A DNA stretch of 64,000 bases from Streptomyces zagrosensis (GTDB taxonomy: Bacteria; Actinomycetota; Actinomycetes; Streptomycetales; Streptomycetaceae). The position numbers were made by a program, and so were the translations under genes. The stretch covers positions 1 to 64,000 of the forward strand of contig NZ_JACHJL010000015.1 of the NCBI RefSeq assembly GCF_014203645.1, in the 5' to 3' direction. Of this stretch, positions 1 through 8,110 are shown piece by piece (positions within the stretch are counted from its first letter, which is position 1; the number at the start of each line of letters is the position of its first letter). The notes beneath the pieces were generated by a model. That model did not search any database, was not told the DNA's origin, and saw only the letters and a program-made list of their open reading frames with translations.

Positions 1-99
1 CCGGAGAGCCGGACGGCCACTCCTGGGGAGCCACAAACGGCAAGCCACCATCAGCCACATCCGGCCCTCCCGGGCCGCCTAACAACTTACGGAGGCACC

Positions 100-696
100 A
101 TGTCTGCCGCAGCGGTTGAACCTCCCTGCGACGGCGCGTCTGACCTGCTTCGCGAGGCCGAGCGACTGACCGCGAAGCTCCCGGGCTACCGTGTCGAGAT
201 CATCGGGGGCGAGCTCACCGTGACACCACCACCAGACGGACCGCACGGGGAGGTTCTGACGGATCTCCTGCTCGCCTTCGCCCCTGTGCACCGCGGCCCG
301 ACACGTGTCATTCAGGGCATCGGCCTCTGGCTCCCCGACGGGCCTGACGACTACGCCGTCCCGGACCTGTCGGTCGTGGACGCCGACTACCGGGACCACC
401 TGACCGAGGCCAATTGCTACGACCCGGCCGTCTTCCATCTGGTCCTGGAGGTCACCTCGGCCAACTATGGCAACGACCTCCGGAAGAAGGTCGCCGCGTA
501 CGCCATCGCCAAGGTGCCGGTGTACGTGATCGTGGACCGCATCCACGATCGCCTGCACCTGCTGCGGAACCCAGTCGCCAACGAGTACGACGAGCACCGC
601 GTTCTCGCCCCGGGCCAGCACGCCACCCTGCCGGTCCCCGCCGGCGCGGAGATCGTCCTCGATGTGGCGGCGGTCCTGGGCGCGGCTCGCCCCTGA
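100..696 (+). CDS. Uma2 family (DUF820) putative restriction-like endonuclease
   Basis: The 198-residue protein has the Uma2 pattern: a glycine-rich N-terminal 'GYRVEIIGGELTVTPPP' segment, then VPDLSVVD with an acidic residue, then VLEVTS followed about 10 residues on by a KK pair. This is the PD-(D/E)xK nuclease-like arrangement of the family. Streptomyces genomes carry many such single-gene paralogs with unknown biological role. The ATG is preceded by ACGGAGG at good spacing. It converges with oxyR, with only about 70 bp between them that include a small palindrome at 695-711. No partner gene is visible, so nuclease activity is a family-level inference. Confidence 0.85.
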   Translation: MSAAAVEPPCDGASDLLREAERLTAKLPGYRVEIIGGELTVTPPPDGPHGEVLTDLLLAFAPVHRGPTRVIQGIGLWLPDGPDDYAVPDLSVVDADYRDHLTEANCYDPAVFHLVLEVTSANYGNDLRKKVAAYAIAKVPVYVIVDRIHDRLHLLRNPVANEYDEHRVLAPGQHATLPVPAGAEIVLDVAAVLGAARP

Positions 697-767
697 CGCT
701 TACGTAGCGTCCACCGCGGCCCGTCCGTAAGACCTACGCACCATCCAGCGCAGTCCGGCCCCACCAC

Positions 768-1730
768 TCACGCCGCGTCCGCCACCCGCACCGGCAACGA
801 GCGCATCGCCTCCCGTAGTGCCTCCGCGAACACCTCGAACTCCCGTTGCCGCGCCGCGCCCGAGCGCATCGCCAGCGCGACACGCCGCGAGGGCGCCGGG
901 TCGGCGAAGTAGCCGGTCGTGAGCTGGTCGTTGCGCGCAGTCTCGACCCGTAGCGCGGTGCGCGGCAGCAGCGTCACCCCAAGCCCGCCGGCCACGAGCT
1001 GCACCAGCGTGGACAGCCCCGCCGCGCTGGTGGTCACCGGCGCCCCATCCACGCGCCCGGCCTCCCGGCAGATGTCGAGCGCCTGGTCCCGCATGCAGTG
1101 CCCCTCATCGAGCAGCAGCAGATCCAGCTCCCGCAGCGCCTCGCGGGGCACATCGCCGCGCCCGCCGAGCCAGTGGTCCTTCGGCATCACGAGCACGAAG
1201 TCCTCCTCGAACAGCGGCAGTTCGATCACCTGCGGAACGCCCAGAGGCACCGCGAGCAGCAGCAGGTCAAGTCGCCCGTGGGCGAGCCCGTCGAGCAGCG
1301 AGCCGGTCTGTTCCTCGTGCACCTGAAGGTCGAGTCGGGGGTAGCGCTCCCGCGTCAACCGCAACACGGTCGGCAGCAGATACGGGGCGACGGTGGGAAT
1401 CACGCCCAGCCGCAGCACCCCGGTGAACGGCGCCCGCGCCGCCTCCGCCTCTTCCATCAGCTCGCCGACCGCCTCCAGCACCGTACGAGCACGCTCAGCC
1501 AACCGCTCCCCCGCCGGTGAGAGCAGCACTTTCCGCGTCGTACGCTCAAGAAGCTGCACATCGAGCGACTCTTCCAACGCGGCAACAGCTCCGGACAGCG
1601 CGGGCTGGCTCATGCCGATGGCTGCGGCGGCATCGCGAAAGTGCAGATGTTCGGCCACCGCAACGAAGGCGCGAAGCTGCGCCAGGCTGGGCTGCCGGGG
1701 CCTGCTCGCGGACGTAACGGGCGACACCAC
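768..1730 (-). CDS. oxyR: OxyR, hydrogen-peroxide-sensing LysR-type regulator
   Basis: A 320-residue LysR-family protein with an N-terminal winged HTH (LAQLRAFVAVAEHLHFRDAA, SQPALSGAVAALE) and a C-terminal sensing domain. The motif EGHCMRDQALDIC carries two cysteines nine residues apart (about C212 and C221), matching the C199/C208 redox pair of E. coli OxyR, so a peroxide-sensing role is well supported. I chose a GTG start at 1730 because GGGAGG lies about 9 bp upstream; the frame stays open upstream to 1781 but without a better start. OxyR normally lies divergently next to ahpCD; here ahpC is about 5.8 kb away across inserted DNA. The upstream region holds one copy of a 40-bp imperfect repeat whose other copy is upstream of ahpC. 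Confidence 0.93.
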   Translation of the reverse strand: MVSPVTSASRPRQPSLAQLRAFVAVAEHLHFRDAAAAIGMSQPALSGAVAALEESLDVQLLERTTRKVLLSPAGERLAERARTVLEAVGELMEEAEAARAPFTGVLRLGVIPTVAPYLLPTVLRLTRERYPRLDLQVHEEQTGSLLDGLAHGRLDLLLLAVPLGVPQVIELPLFEEDFVLVMPKDHWLGGRGDVPREALRELDLLLLDEGHCMRDQALDICREAGRVDGAPVTTSAAGLSTLVQLVAGGLGVTLLPRTALRVETARNDQLTTGYFADPAPSRRVALAMRSGAARQREFEVFAEALREAMRSLPVRVADAA

Positions 1731-1745
1731 TGATAACCGCCTCCC

Positions 1746-1785
1746 ATCAGCTGCTCCCAGTTTAGCTATTCCCTCGATCAATGCC
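1746..1785. repeat. Left copy of 40-bp imperfect direct repeat (oxyR upstream region)
   Basis: Starts ATCAGC and ends with a CTATT-CCCTC-GATCAATGCC block. The copy at 7441-7480, upstream of ahpC, has the same length, the same ends and the block CTATTTCCCTGATCAATGCC. Both read in the same chromosomal orientation. It could be a duplicated piece of the ancestral oxyR/ahpC intergenic region, including an OxyR operator, or two related operators. Confidence 0.6.
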
Positions 1786-1971
1786 TCTTGTTACCTGGTG
1801 GGGGCGGTCTGGCCCGCAGAAAATGCCCGGGGCACGCCGGTGATGACGCACCCCAGGGCGGGGAGTAGATGTAGCACTCGGGCCGATCGGCGAGCATCCC
1901 GTACTGCCACTTCAGGAGCTTGTCCGTGCGGGAGGAGTCGGTAGGCCGCATCAGGGCGAGGAAGCGGCCAG
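1786..1971. other. Spacer without recognisable gene
   Basis: Between the oxyR-side repeat and the IS110 fragment. Short open frames exist on both strands, but none shows a known domain or a ribosome-binding site. It may be debris from the insertion event. Confidence 0.4.
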
Positions 1972-2196
1972 GTACTGGCCAAACGGCACATCACCAACGA
2001 TTCGGCCGGCTATCGTCTCCTGCTCGACCTCCTCGCTGAGTACGGCGACAGCGAGAAGAATCCGATCCCCGCGGCGATCTATACCGCCGCGGCACTGCGG
2101 ACCGACAAGCGGCAGGTCTTGGCTACCCATCCGATGGCCGCCTCCCGCTACCGCGATCGGCACTCCGTATCGCGCAAGAAGTCCGATCCAGGTGAC
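1972..2196 (+). pseudogene. IS110-family transposase remnant (N-terminal DEDD domain fragment)
   Basis: About 75 codons in one frame read VLAKRHITNDSAGYRLLLDL, then ATHPMAASRYRDRHSVSRKK, then SDPGD. This is the N-terminal RuvC-like part of IS110-family transposases, which in intact members is followed by 'DALVLANILRTD'. The start is missing and the frame degenerates after SDPGD, so the gene is truncated at both ends. No C-terminal serine-containing transposase domain follows. It marks the left part of the segment separating oxyR from ahpC as mobile-element derived. Confidence 0.75.
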
Positions 2197-2332
2197 CTTG
2201 TCGGCAGGGCAAGTGGAAGGCAGTCCTCCAAGCAGCGCTGGGCGGCAAACACAACAGCTCCATTGTCAGTGCCGTCTGAGACCGTGCGCTGTGTGATCTC
2301 AATCCCCAGTTGGACCAAGCCCCGGGTGCTCA

Positions 2333-3646
2333 GTGTCAGCACCTGACGAGAAGCTGCCGAGCCCGGCCACCACGGCCCAAGAAGTCGTCTCGCACCAACC
2401 AACCAGCGAGGTGCGAGACAAGAACCGGCTGCCCCGCTCCTACACGCTGTGGTTGGCCGGAATCCTGGTGTCCCTGGCAGGCAACTCGATCTTCTACTTC
2501 GCCCTCGGCTGGGCCGCCAGCGAGCACGGCGGCACGGTTGCAGGACTGACTCTGAGCGCCATCACGCTTCCCCGCGTCCTTCTCCTGCTCATCGGGGGTG
2601 CGGTCAGCGACCGATTCAGCGCGCGCCGCGTACTGATCACGGGTGACGCGGCAATGCTGGTCTTCTCTCTCGTCCTAGCCGCGGTCGCCTATCACGCGGG
2701 GGCCCCACCCATCCTGCTCATCACAGCGGGCATAGCCGTCGGTGTCGTTGACGCCTTCTACCTACCGGCTTCCGGTTCCATGCCTCGCCGCTTGGTGGAA
2801 GAAGATCAGCTTCCTCGCGCTCTATCGCTGCGGCAGATCGGTGGCCAGGTCGTCAACATGGGAGGCGGCCCACTCGGCGGCGTACTCGTCGGCCTCGCCG
2901 GATTAGCGGGCGCCGCTCTGGTCAACGCCGCTACCTTCGCTTTTACTCTCCTCGTGCTCGTCGCCGTGCGGTCACGACGCCACGTGCCGCCCTCGGGAAC
3001 GTCCAGTCTCCTCAAGGACGCCGTGGACGGTGTGCGTGTGGCCTTCTCCCACCCCGTGCTGCGCCCGGGACTGTGCCTCACCGGGGCCGCAGCCGGCCTT
3101 CTGCTGCCCGTACTCCCGCTGCTCCTCCCCCTGCTCGCACGCCAAGAGGAGTGGAACGCGGAAGCCACAGGGCTCGTGATAGCAGCGCAAGGGGTTGGCA
3201 TGGTGGCTGTCACCGCGGTTGTCGTAAAGCGTGGTCCGCTGGGCCGACCAGGGCTTTTGTCGGCAGGCGCGCTGGCGCTTGCCGGGCTGGGGGTACTCGC
3301 ACTCGCACTCGCCCCCGGTGTGGCGGAAGCGACAGCCGCCGCCCTGGTCATCGGCATGGGAAACGGCATGTTCTCTGCTCATATTGCACCGCTGATCCTC
3401 ACAGCAACTCCTGGCAGCCACCTGTCCCGTGTGCAGGCCGTACTCGTACTCGTACAGAGCCTTGCTCTGCTACTCATGAACAACCTGCTCGGCACGCTTG
3501 CCGACCTCGAAGGTCCGACAGTCGTAACTGTCGCCTGCGCCACCATGCTCGTCGGCACCGGGCTGCTGGGGTTGGCCTCAGGACCGCTCCGCAGGGACCG
3601 GACCGGTCTTGCACCCCGGTGGGAAACGAGCACTTCGAACACCTGA
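2333..3646 (+). CDS. MFS-type exporter (MFS_3/EntS-like)
   Basis: A 437-residue protein with about 12 hydrophobic segments beginning at LWLAGILVSLAGNSIFYFAL. It has the MFS loop 2-3 motif in GGAVSDRFSARRVLITGD and the sequence FYLPASGSMPRRLVEEDQL, typical of the enterobactin-exporter-like branch of the major facilitator superfamily. Likely role: proton-driven efflux of a drug or small metabolite across the cytoplasmic membrane; substrate unknown. The GTG at 2333 gives the full reading frame but lacks a clear Shine-Dalgarno, so translation might begin a few codons later. It lies inside the island that splits oxyR from ahpCD, just downstream of a transposase remnant, consistent with acquisition. 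Confidence 0.85.
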   Translation: MSAPDEKLPSPATTAQEVVSHQPTSEVRDKNRLPRSYTLWLAGILVSLAGNSIFYFALGWAASEHGGTVAGLTLSAITLPRVLLLLIGGAVSDRFSARRVLITGDAAMLVFSLVLAAVAYHAGAPPILLITAGIAVGVVDAFYLPASGSMPRRLVEEDQLPRALSLRQIGGQVVNMGGGPLGGVLVGLAGLAGAALVNAATFAFTLLVLVAVRSRRHVPPSGTSSLLKDAVDGVRVAFSHPVLRPGLCLTGAAAGLLLPVLPLLLPLLARQEEWNAEATGLVIAAQGVGMVAVTAVVVKRGPLGRPGLLSAGALALAGLGVLALALAPGVAEATAAALVIGMGNGMFSAHIAPLILTATPGSHLSRVQAVLVLVQSLALLLMNNLLGTLADLEGPTVVTVACATMLVGTGLLGLASGPLRRDRTGLAPRWETSTSNT

Positions 3647-4155
3647 CGCACTGAAACGCGGGCGTCTTCCGGCAGACAGCTCGCCCTCGCAGCGGGGCGG
3701 GACCATGACGTCCATCTCCATCCATGCCTCGATTAGGGCCTGGCCGCCCAGCCGGCCGGGATCAGCGCGCCAAACACCGCGATCACGACCCCGTCCAGCC
3801 CCAGCAGGTAGCCGCCGCTAGCCGTACTCGAAAGACAGCTTGCCCGTTCCTCGTCCCTGGCTAGTACCTCAGCTGTAGACCGTGCTCTTGCTGGTCGGAG
3901 CCGGTGCGGAGACGGGTGCGGCCACCGTTGGCTGCACGGCCTCGCGCACCGGCTCGGCTGGTCCGGCTGGCGACGCCGCCACCCAGCACGAGCACAGGCC
4001 AGCCATTACCGCCGCCGAGCCGCAGCCCGGGCATGAGGATCACGATCTACAGTTGGAGTACCAGCGGTACAACTCCTCTGCCCCATCGTGCGATTGCCTC
4101 ATACACGCGGCGCCTCCCGCCTCGTGAAGTGCGGACCGCCTGACGTGCAGCCCGG
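3647..4155. other. Decayed intergenic region with element debris
   Basis: No intact gene. On the minus strand around 3740-3830 a short stretch reads YLLGLDGVVIAVFGALIPAG, which looks like a membrane segment of a lost gene. The 61-bp sequence at 3871-3931 recurs at 6760-6820 next to an IS701 remnant. Other open frames here are short and lack recognisable domains. Confidence 0.5.
3871..3931. repeat. 61-bp repeat, copy 1 (second copy at 6760-6820)
   Basis: Begins GCTGTAGACCGTG and ends CACCGTTG. About 6 mismatches separate it from the copy at 6760-6820, in the same orientation. The second copy is continuous with an IS701-like transposase fragment, so the repeat is probably an element end. The two copies bracket the LysR regulator, the secreted protein and the I36 inhibitor. 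Confidence 0.6.
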
Positions 4156-5112
4156 TCAGCGAGGTGGCCAGGCCGCGGCTGCGGCATGGCGAATCGCGGC
4201 GACGGCTGGGCGGTCGCGGTGTGCAGCCGCCCAAGCGAGGGCCGAGGTGCTGGGCGGCAGGTCGATGACGTCGATGTAGCACACTCCGGGGCGAGGGAAG
4301 AAGTCGCGTGCTGCGGCCGGCAGAAACGCCATGGCCACGCCTTCCGCGACGACGTGCAGCAGAGCCTCCATATCGGACACGACCGGTCCGTAGCGGACGG
4401 GCGAGCCGTCCGGGCGGGGATCAACAGCCCAGAAGTTCCACCACACGCGCGGTAGTTCCCCGGGTAGGTCCACGACCGGGCGGCCGGCGAGGTCAGCCAG
4501 GGCGATCTCCGACCGGGAGGCCAGCGGGTCGCCGGCGGGCAGACAGGCCAGGCGCGGTGTGGTGGCAAGGTGCTGGGTCTGGATGCCCGGAGGAACCGGC
4601 GGGCGGAGAAAAGCCACATCCACCACACCGTCGAGCAGTTCCCGCATGTGGTCCGCGATGTGCTGGTTGTGCAGCTCCACGGTGAGTTCGGGGTGCCGAG
4701 ATCTCAGCTCAGCCAGGACGGCACGCGCGTGCCGCATCGACGACTCGGCACCGATGGACCCGATGACGAGCCGCCCGGTGAGCTCGCCGTGTTGTGCGTC
4801 CGCGGACCTGCGCAGCCGTTCCATCGCCTCGACGACCTCGCGAACCCCCGGCAGGAGCGCCCGGCACGCTGCAGTGGGCTCCACGGTGCGGCTGGTCCGC
4901 ACGAACAGCCCTACTCCCAGCCGCCGTTCGAGTACGGCGACCTGCCGACTGAGTGCTGGCTGTGTGATGAACAGCCGGGCCGCCGCCCTGCCGAAGTGCA
5001 GCTCCTCCGCGACCGCAAGAAGCAGCCGCAGCTGATGCACCGTCGGCTCCGAGCGGGGTGAGGGGACGGGAGGCAGGTCCCTCCCACCGGCTTCGTCCTT
5101 CGGGTCCGTCAT
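4156..5112 (-). CDS. LysR-family transcriptional regulator
   Basis: 318 residues with an N-terminal HTH (VHQLRLLLAVAEELHFGRAA, FITQPALSRQVAVLERRLGV) and a C-terminal substrate-binding domain beginning near GRLVIGSIGAESS. The family fold binds DNA as a tetramer and senses a small molecule; the ligand is unknown. It is transcribed divergently from the secreted protein gene at 5297, which is a candidate target. No strong Shine-Dalgarno is seen before the ATG at 5112. It lies within the inserted segment, so it may have arrived with the neighbouring exported proteins or the MFS exporter. Confidence 0.88.
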   Translation of the reverse strand: MTDPKDEAGGRDLPPVPSPRSEPTVHQLRLLLAVAEELHFGRAAARLFITQPALSRQVAVLERRLGVGLFVRTSRTVEPTAACRALLPGVREVVEAMERLRRSADAQHGELTGRLVIGSIGAESSMRHARAVLAELRSRHPELTVELHNQHIADHMRELLDGVVDVAFLRPPVPPGIQTQHLATTPRLACLPAGDPLASRSEIALADLAGRPVVDLPGELPRVWWNFWAVDPRPDGSPVRYGPVVSDMEALLHVVAEGVAMAFLPAAARDFFPRPGVCYIDVIDLPPSTSALAWAAAHRDRPAVAAIRHAAAAAWPPR

Positions 5113-5296
5113 AACCAGAAGTCTATGGATCGCGCGCAGCTTGACATCGGCGAATCGTGGTGGCGAAGCCCGCTACCAGCAAGGATCTAACACAGAGAAC
5201 CGAGCGTGCCGCAGCGCGGTTCGTCCCGCATCGGCACAGCCGAACAGGAACGGTCATGGCTGCCAAGAAAACAACCTTCGCAGGAGAGGGAGCGCC

Positions 5297-6316
5297 GTGC
5301 CCGAAGGGTTGAAAGGAAGGAGCACCAGGCGGCACCGCGTCACCGCCGCCATGCTCGGCAGCATCGTCCTTGCCGGTGTGGTTGCTGTCCATGTGGCGGG
5401 CGACTCCCCACAGCGAGACGCCTCTCCTGCTTCCGGCTCCCGACCGGTGCCAGTTTCCGAGGCTCACCCGCTGTCGGCCGAGGAGAAGACGGTTCTGCAT
5501 GCGGCGGAGCAGGTCCTGCTCCGTGACTGCATGCGCAGACAAGGGTTCAAGTACCAGGTGACGAGCGAGAATCCGCTTCCCGAAGCACGGGAGTTCCCGT
5601 ACGTCGTCGATGACCTGGCGTGGGCGGCTGAGCACGGATACGGGAGCGGGTTGCAGCGAGCGTTGGAAAAGATCAAAGAGAACGACCCCAACCAACGCTA
5701 CTTCCGCAGCCTGCCACCCGAGCGCAGGACCGCCGCGCTCACCGCCGCCAACGGCCCGCGTCCGAAGGGCCTGACCGCCAGGTCGCCGGACGGAATGGTG
5801 CTCAGTCGCAGCGACCAAGGCTGCCAGTCGGAGGCGGAGCGCACTCTGTACGGCGACCTCAAGGGATGGTTCCAAACACAGGTGACAGTCGATTCGTTGC
5901 CCGGCCTGCGCCACCAACGCGTCCGCGCAGACCGCCGCTTCACTACGGCAGTGCGCAAGTGGAGCGGGTGCATGCATACCGCCGGGCACCCCTACGCCAC
6001 ACCCGACAATGCGCGCGCGGCGCTGACGTCATCTGCGCCGCGCCAGCCGGCTCCGTCGCACCAGGAAGTCCGCCTTGCTCTCGCGGAGGCACGCTGCGCA
6101 GCCGAATCGGGTTTCAGCAAAACCATTGCGGGACTGGACAGGCACTACGAGAAGGAACTGCGCCGGCAGTACCGGACCGCGGTCCATACCAGCGCTCAAT
6201 TGCAGCTGGGCGCTCTCCCCAGGGCCCGCAAGATCACCGCAGGGAAGGCAACACACGCAGGGGTTGCTCAGCGAACCCCACGCGAGGCAGCAACACCACC
6301 GAAGGAGACACCTTGA
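5297..6316 (+). CDS. Secreted or membrane-anchored protein of unknown function, partner of I36 inhibitor
   Basis: 339 residues from a GTG preceded by GGAGAGGGAG; the frame is open further upstream, but this start is best. A basic N-terminus (LKGRSTRRHRV) followed by AAMLGSIVLAGVVAVHVAG forms a signal anchor or signal peptide. The mature part contains two cysteine motifs, LRDCMRRQGF and WSGCMHTAGHPY, plus further single cysteines (GCQSEAE, ARCAAESG), suggesting an extracytoplasmic fold with disulphides. I do not recognise an enzymatic domain. The stop codon overlaps the TTG start of the next gene (TTGA), so the two are translationally coupled and probably act together outside the cell. Confidence 0.7.
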   Translation: MPEGLKGRSTRRHRVTAAMLGSIVLAGVVAVHVAGDSPQRDASPASGSRPVPVSEAHPLSAEEKTVLHAAEQVLLRDCMRRQGFKYQVTSENPLPEAREFPYVVDDLAWAAEHGYGSGLQRALEKIKENDPNQRYFRSLPPERRTAALTAANGPRPKGLTARSPDGMVLSRSDQGCQSEAERTLYGDLKGWFQTQVTVDSLPGLRHQRVRADRRFTTAVRKWSGCMHTAGHPYATPDNARAALTSSAPRQPAPSHQEVRLALAEARCAAESGFSKTIAGLDRHYEKELRRQYRTAVHTSAQLQLGALPRARKITAGKATHAGVAQRTPREAATPPKETP

Positions 6317-6753
6317 ACGCGAAACGCATACTGCTGGCCGCTACGGCTCTGGCCGCCGTCACGATCACCACGGCCCCGACGGCCCAAGCCACCCCGGCAC
6401 CGCAGCGCACTTCCGCAGCGGAACCGGCCCCGACCACCGCCCACGCCACGGGAATTTTGCACCTCTGGGAAGAGACTGGATACCAGTCCTGGTGCGCCGA
6501 CTACGACGGCCACTCATCCGACTGGGGAGACTGCCGCAACAAGGTGTCTTCCCTCCACAACAACGGATATCCCGGCAACCTCGACGATGTCTACGTGTAC
6601 TGGGGCCGAAACCACTCAGGTGCCCGGCGTGGAATTTACAACGGTGTAGCCATCTCGAACCTTTACGACTGGCGCTATGAGAATGCCGGCTCGGGAGCCA
6701 ACGAGCGACTGGACAACAACATCGCCTCGCATCGCTGGGTCAATCTGCCCTAA
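6313..6753 (+). CDS. Peptidase inhibitor family I36-like secreted protein
   Basis: 146 residues from a TTG start at 6313 with AAGGAG just upstream. A signal peptide (AKRILLAATALAAVTITTAP...AQA) is followed by a domain with NNGYPGNLDDVYVYWGRN and aromatic and Asn-rich strands, the pattern of the beta/gamma-crystallin-like I36 family (the SMPI metalloproteinase inhibitor of Streptomyces). The mature protein likely inhibits a secreted protease. The start overlaps the previous stop by TTGA. The short mature domain and cysteines (SWCADYD, DWGDCRN) fit the family. The target protease is unknown; secreted proteases do occur at 40-43 kb, but no link is shown. Confidence 0.75.
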   Translation: MNAKRILLAATALAAVTITTAPTAQATPAPQRTSAAEPAPTTAHATGILHLWEETGYQSWCADYDGHSSDWGDCRNKVSSLHNNGYPGNLDDVYVYWGRNHSGARRGIYNGVAISNLYDWRYENAGSGANERLDNNIASHRWVNLP

Positions 6754-7037
6754 TAGTCCCGCTGTAGACCGTGGGCTTGCTGGTCGGGGTCGGTGCGAAG
6801 ACGGGTGCGGTCACCGTTGCTCATCGTGAGCCGTGTGGACTTACGAAGAGACGGTGGCCGCACCCGGCCGGCGGTGCCGGTGTACTGGCGGTGGACCCCG
6901 ACGGTGCGGGTGCCCTTCTTCACGTCGCCGGTCTCGTCAACGGCTCGCCACGTAGGGCACACACGCCCCCTGTCACGATGTACCACCCCGCTTGCCGTGC
7001 AGGATCTTCGCTGTGCTGACAGTTTGTTTTTGCTCAT
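6754..7037 (-). pseudogene. IS701-family transposase remnant
   Basis: On the minus strand the frame reads DETGDVKKGT then TVGVHRQYTGTAGR, the highly conserved catalytic-Asp region of IS701-family transposases. Upstream and downstream residues do not match the family, and the total length is under 100 codons, so this is an internal fragment joined to other sequence. It borders the ahpC-side end of the inserted segment. Confidence 0.7.
6760..6820. repeat. 61-bp repeat, copy 2
   Basis: Near-identical to 3871-3931 in the same orientation. It directly follows the stop codon of the I36 inhibitor gene and is continuous with the IS701 fragment. Confidence 0.6.
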
Positions 7038-7440
7038 GGCCTATTGGGGAATCTGGTAACCCGACCCAGGAAATTGTAATGAATCGATGACGCCACATCA
7101 TCAGAAGTTCGCGCTGGTCAAGAATTGGTGTAGATCCGCCGCTCACCATGGGTTTTCCACTGCATCGGTTGCCTCTCTGCCACGTCTCGTCAGCACCTCA
7201 GATAAGCAGGGATCGCGACCGCCATCATCCCGGGCTACCCGCCTTGGCGTAGATTGCGACATCCCCCCGGCCGCGGCCACGGGGCGGGGCCACGGGCGTA
7301 GCGCACGCGGGGGCGCCAACGGCTCGGCCCCCGTAGCCGGCGAGGGTGGGTCGCTAGGCATGGGCTGCCGCGTACGTGCAGCGGGGACAGCGAAGCCCGC
7401 GAGCGGCGCCGCTACCCACCCGGACTGATCAGGATTACCT
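7038..7440. other. Non-coding spacer upstream of ahpC
   Basis: No recognisable gene or RNA. The first part is less GC-rich than its surroundings (TTGTTTTTGCTCATGGCC near 7021). Open frames on either strand are short and have no domain. Confidence 0.45.
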
Positions 7441-7480
7441 ATCAGCGAACGCCGTCGAGCCTATTTCCCTGATCAATGCC
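7441..7480. repeat. Right copy of 40-bp imperfect direct repeat (ahpC upstream region)
   Basis: Begins ATCAGC and ends CTATTTCCCTGATCAATGCC; matches 1746-1785 in length, ends and core. It lies about 50 bp before the ahpC start, a suitable place for an OxyR operator. CTAT/ATAG elements occur in known OxyR sites, but binding here is an inference. Confidence 0.6.
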
Positions 7481-7532
7481 CCCCATGCCAAGGTGATCAC
7501 GTCCAGCCCATCCCGATCCAAGGGAGACCCTC

Positions 7533-8087
7533 GTGCTCACTGTTGGTGACAAGTTCCCCGAGTTCGACCTGACCGCCTGTGTGGACCTGGACGCGGACAA
7601 GGCGTTCACCCAGATCGACCACAAGACCTACGAGGGCAAGTGGAAGGTCGTCTTCTTCTGGCCCAAGGACTTCACGTTCGTGTGCCCCACCGAGATCGCC
7701 GCCTTCGGCAAGCTGAACAGCGAGTTCGCCGACCGTGACGCGCAGATCCTGGGCGTTTCCGGTGACTCCGAGTTCGTGCACCACGCCTGGCGCAAGGACC
7801 ACGCCGACCTGCGCGACCTGCCCTTCCCGATGCTGGCCGACTCCAAGCACGACCTGATGCGCGCCTGCGGCGTCGAGGGTGCTGACGGCTTCGCCCAGCG
7901 TGCCGTCTTCATCGTGGACCAGAACAACGAGATCCAGTTCACCATGGTGACCGCTGGTTCCGTGGGCCGTAACCCCAAGGAGGTCCTGCGGGTCCTCGAC
8001 GCCCTACAGACCGACGAGCTGTGCCCGTGCAACTGGAGCCAGGGCGACGAGACCCTTGACCCGGTCGCGCTCCTCGCGGGCGAGTGA
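7533..8087 (+). CDS. ahpC: Alkyl hydroperoxide reductase AhpC (2-Cys peroxiredoxin)
   Basis: 184 residues with the peroxidatic site FTFVCPTE (C51) and a C-terminal CPCNW (C164, C166) supplying the resolving cysteine. It reduces H2O2, organic peroxides and peroxynitrite in the cytoplasm, recycled through AhpD. GTG start with AGGGAG upstream. ahpD follows after 23 bp in the same operon. In streptomycetes the operon is an OxyR target; here oxyR is displaced, but the 40-bp repeat shared with the oxyR upstream region lies in the promoter region. Confidence 0.97.
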   Translation: MLTVGDKFPEFDLTACVDLDADKAFTQIDHKTYEGKWKVVFFWPKDFTFVCPTEIAAFGKLNSEFADRDAQILGVSGDSEFVHHAWRKDHADLRDLPFPMLADSKHDLMRACGVEGADGFAQRAVFIVDQNNEIQFTMVTAGSVGRNPKEVLRVLDALQTDELCPCNWSQGDETLDPVALLAGE

Positions 8088-8110
8088 ACGAACGAGACTG
8101 AGGAACACCC

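Noticed and set aside
1..99. Gene upstream of the Uma2 gene
   Set aside because: Too little sequence; no start or stop context for a partial gene could be supported.
2333..3646. Siderophore-specific exporter
   Set aside because: EntS-like similarity alone; no siderophore biosynthesis or iron-box sequence nearby.
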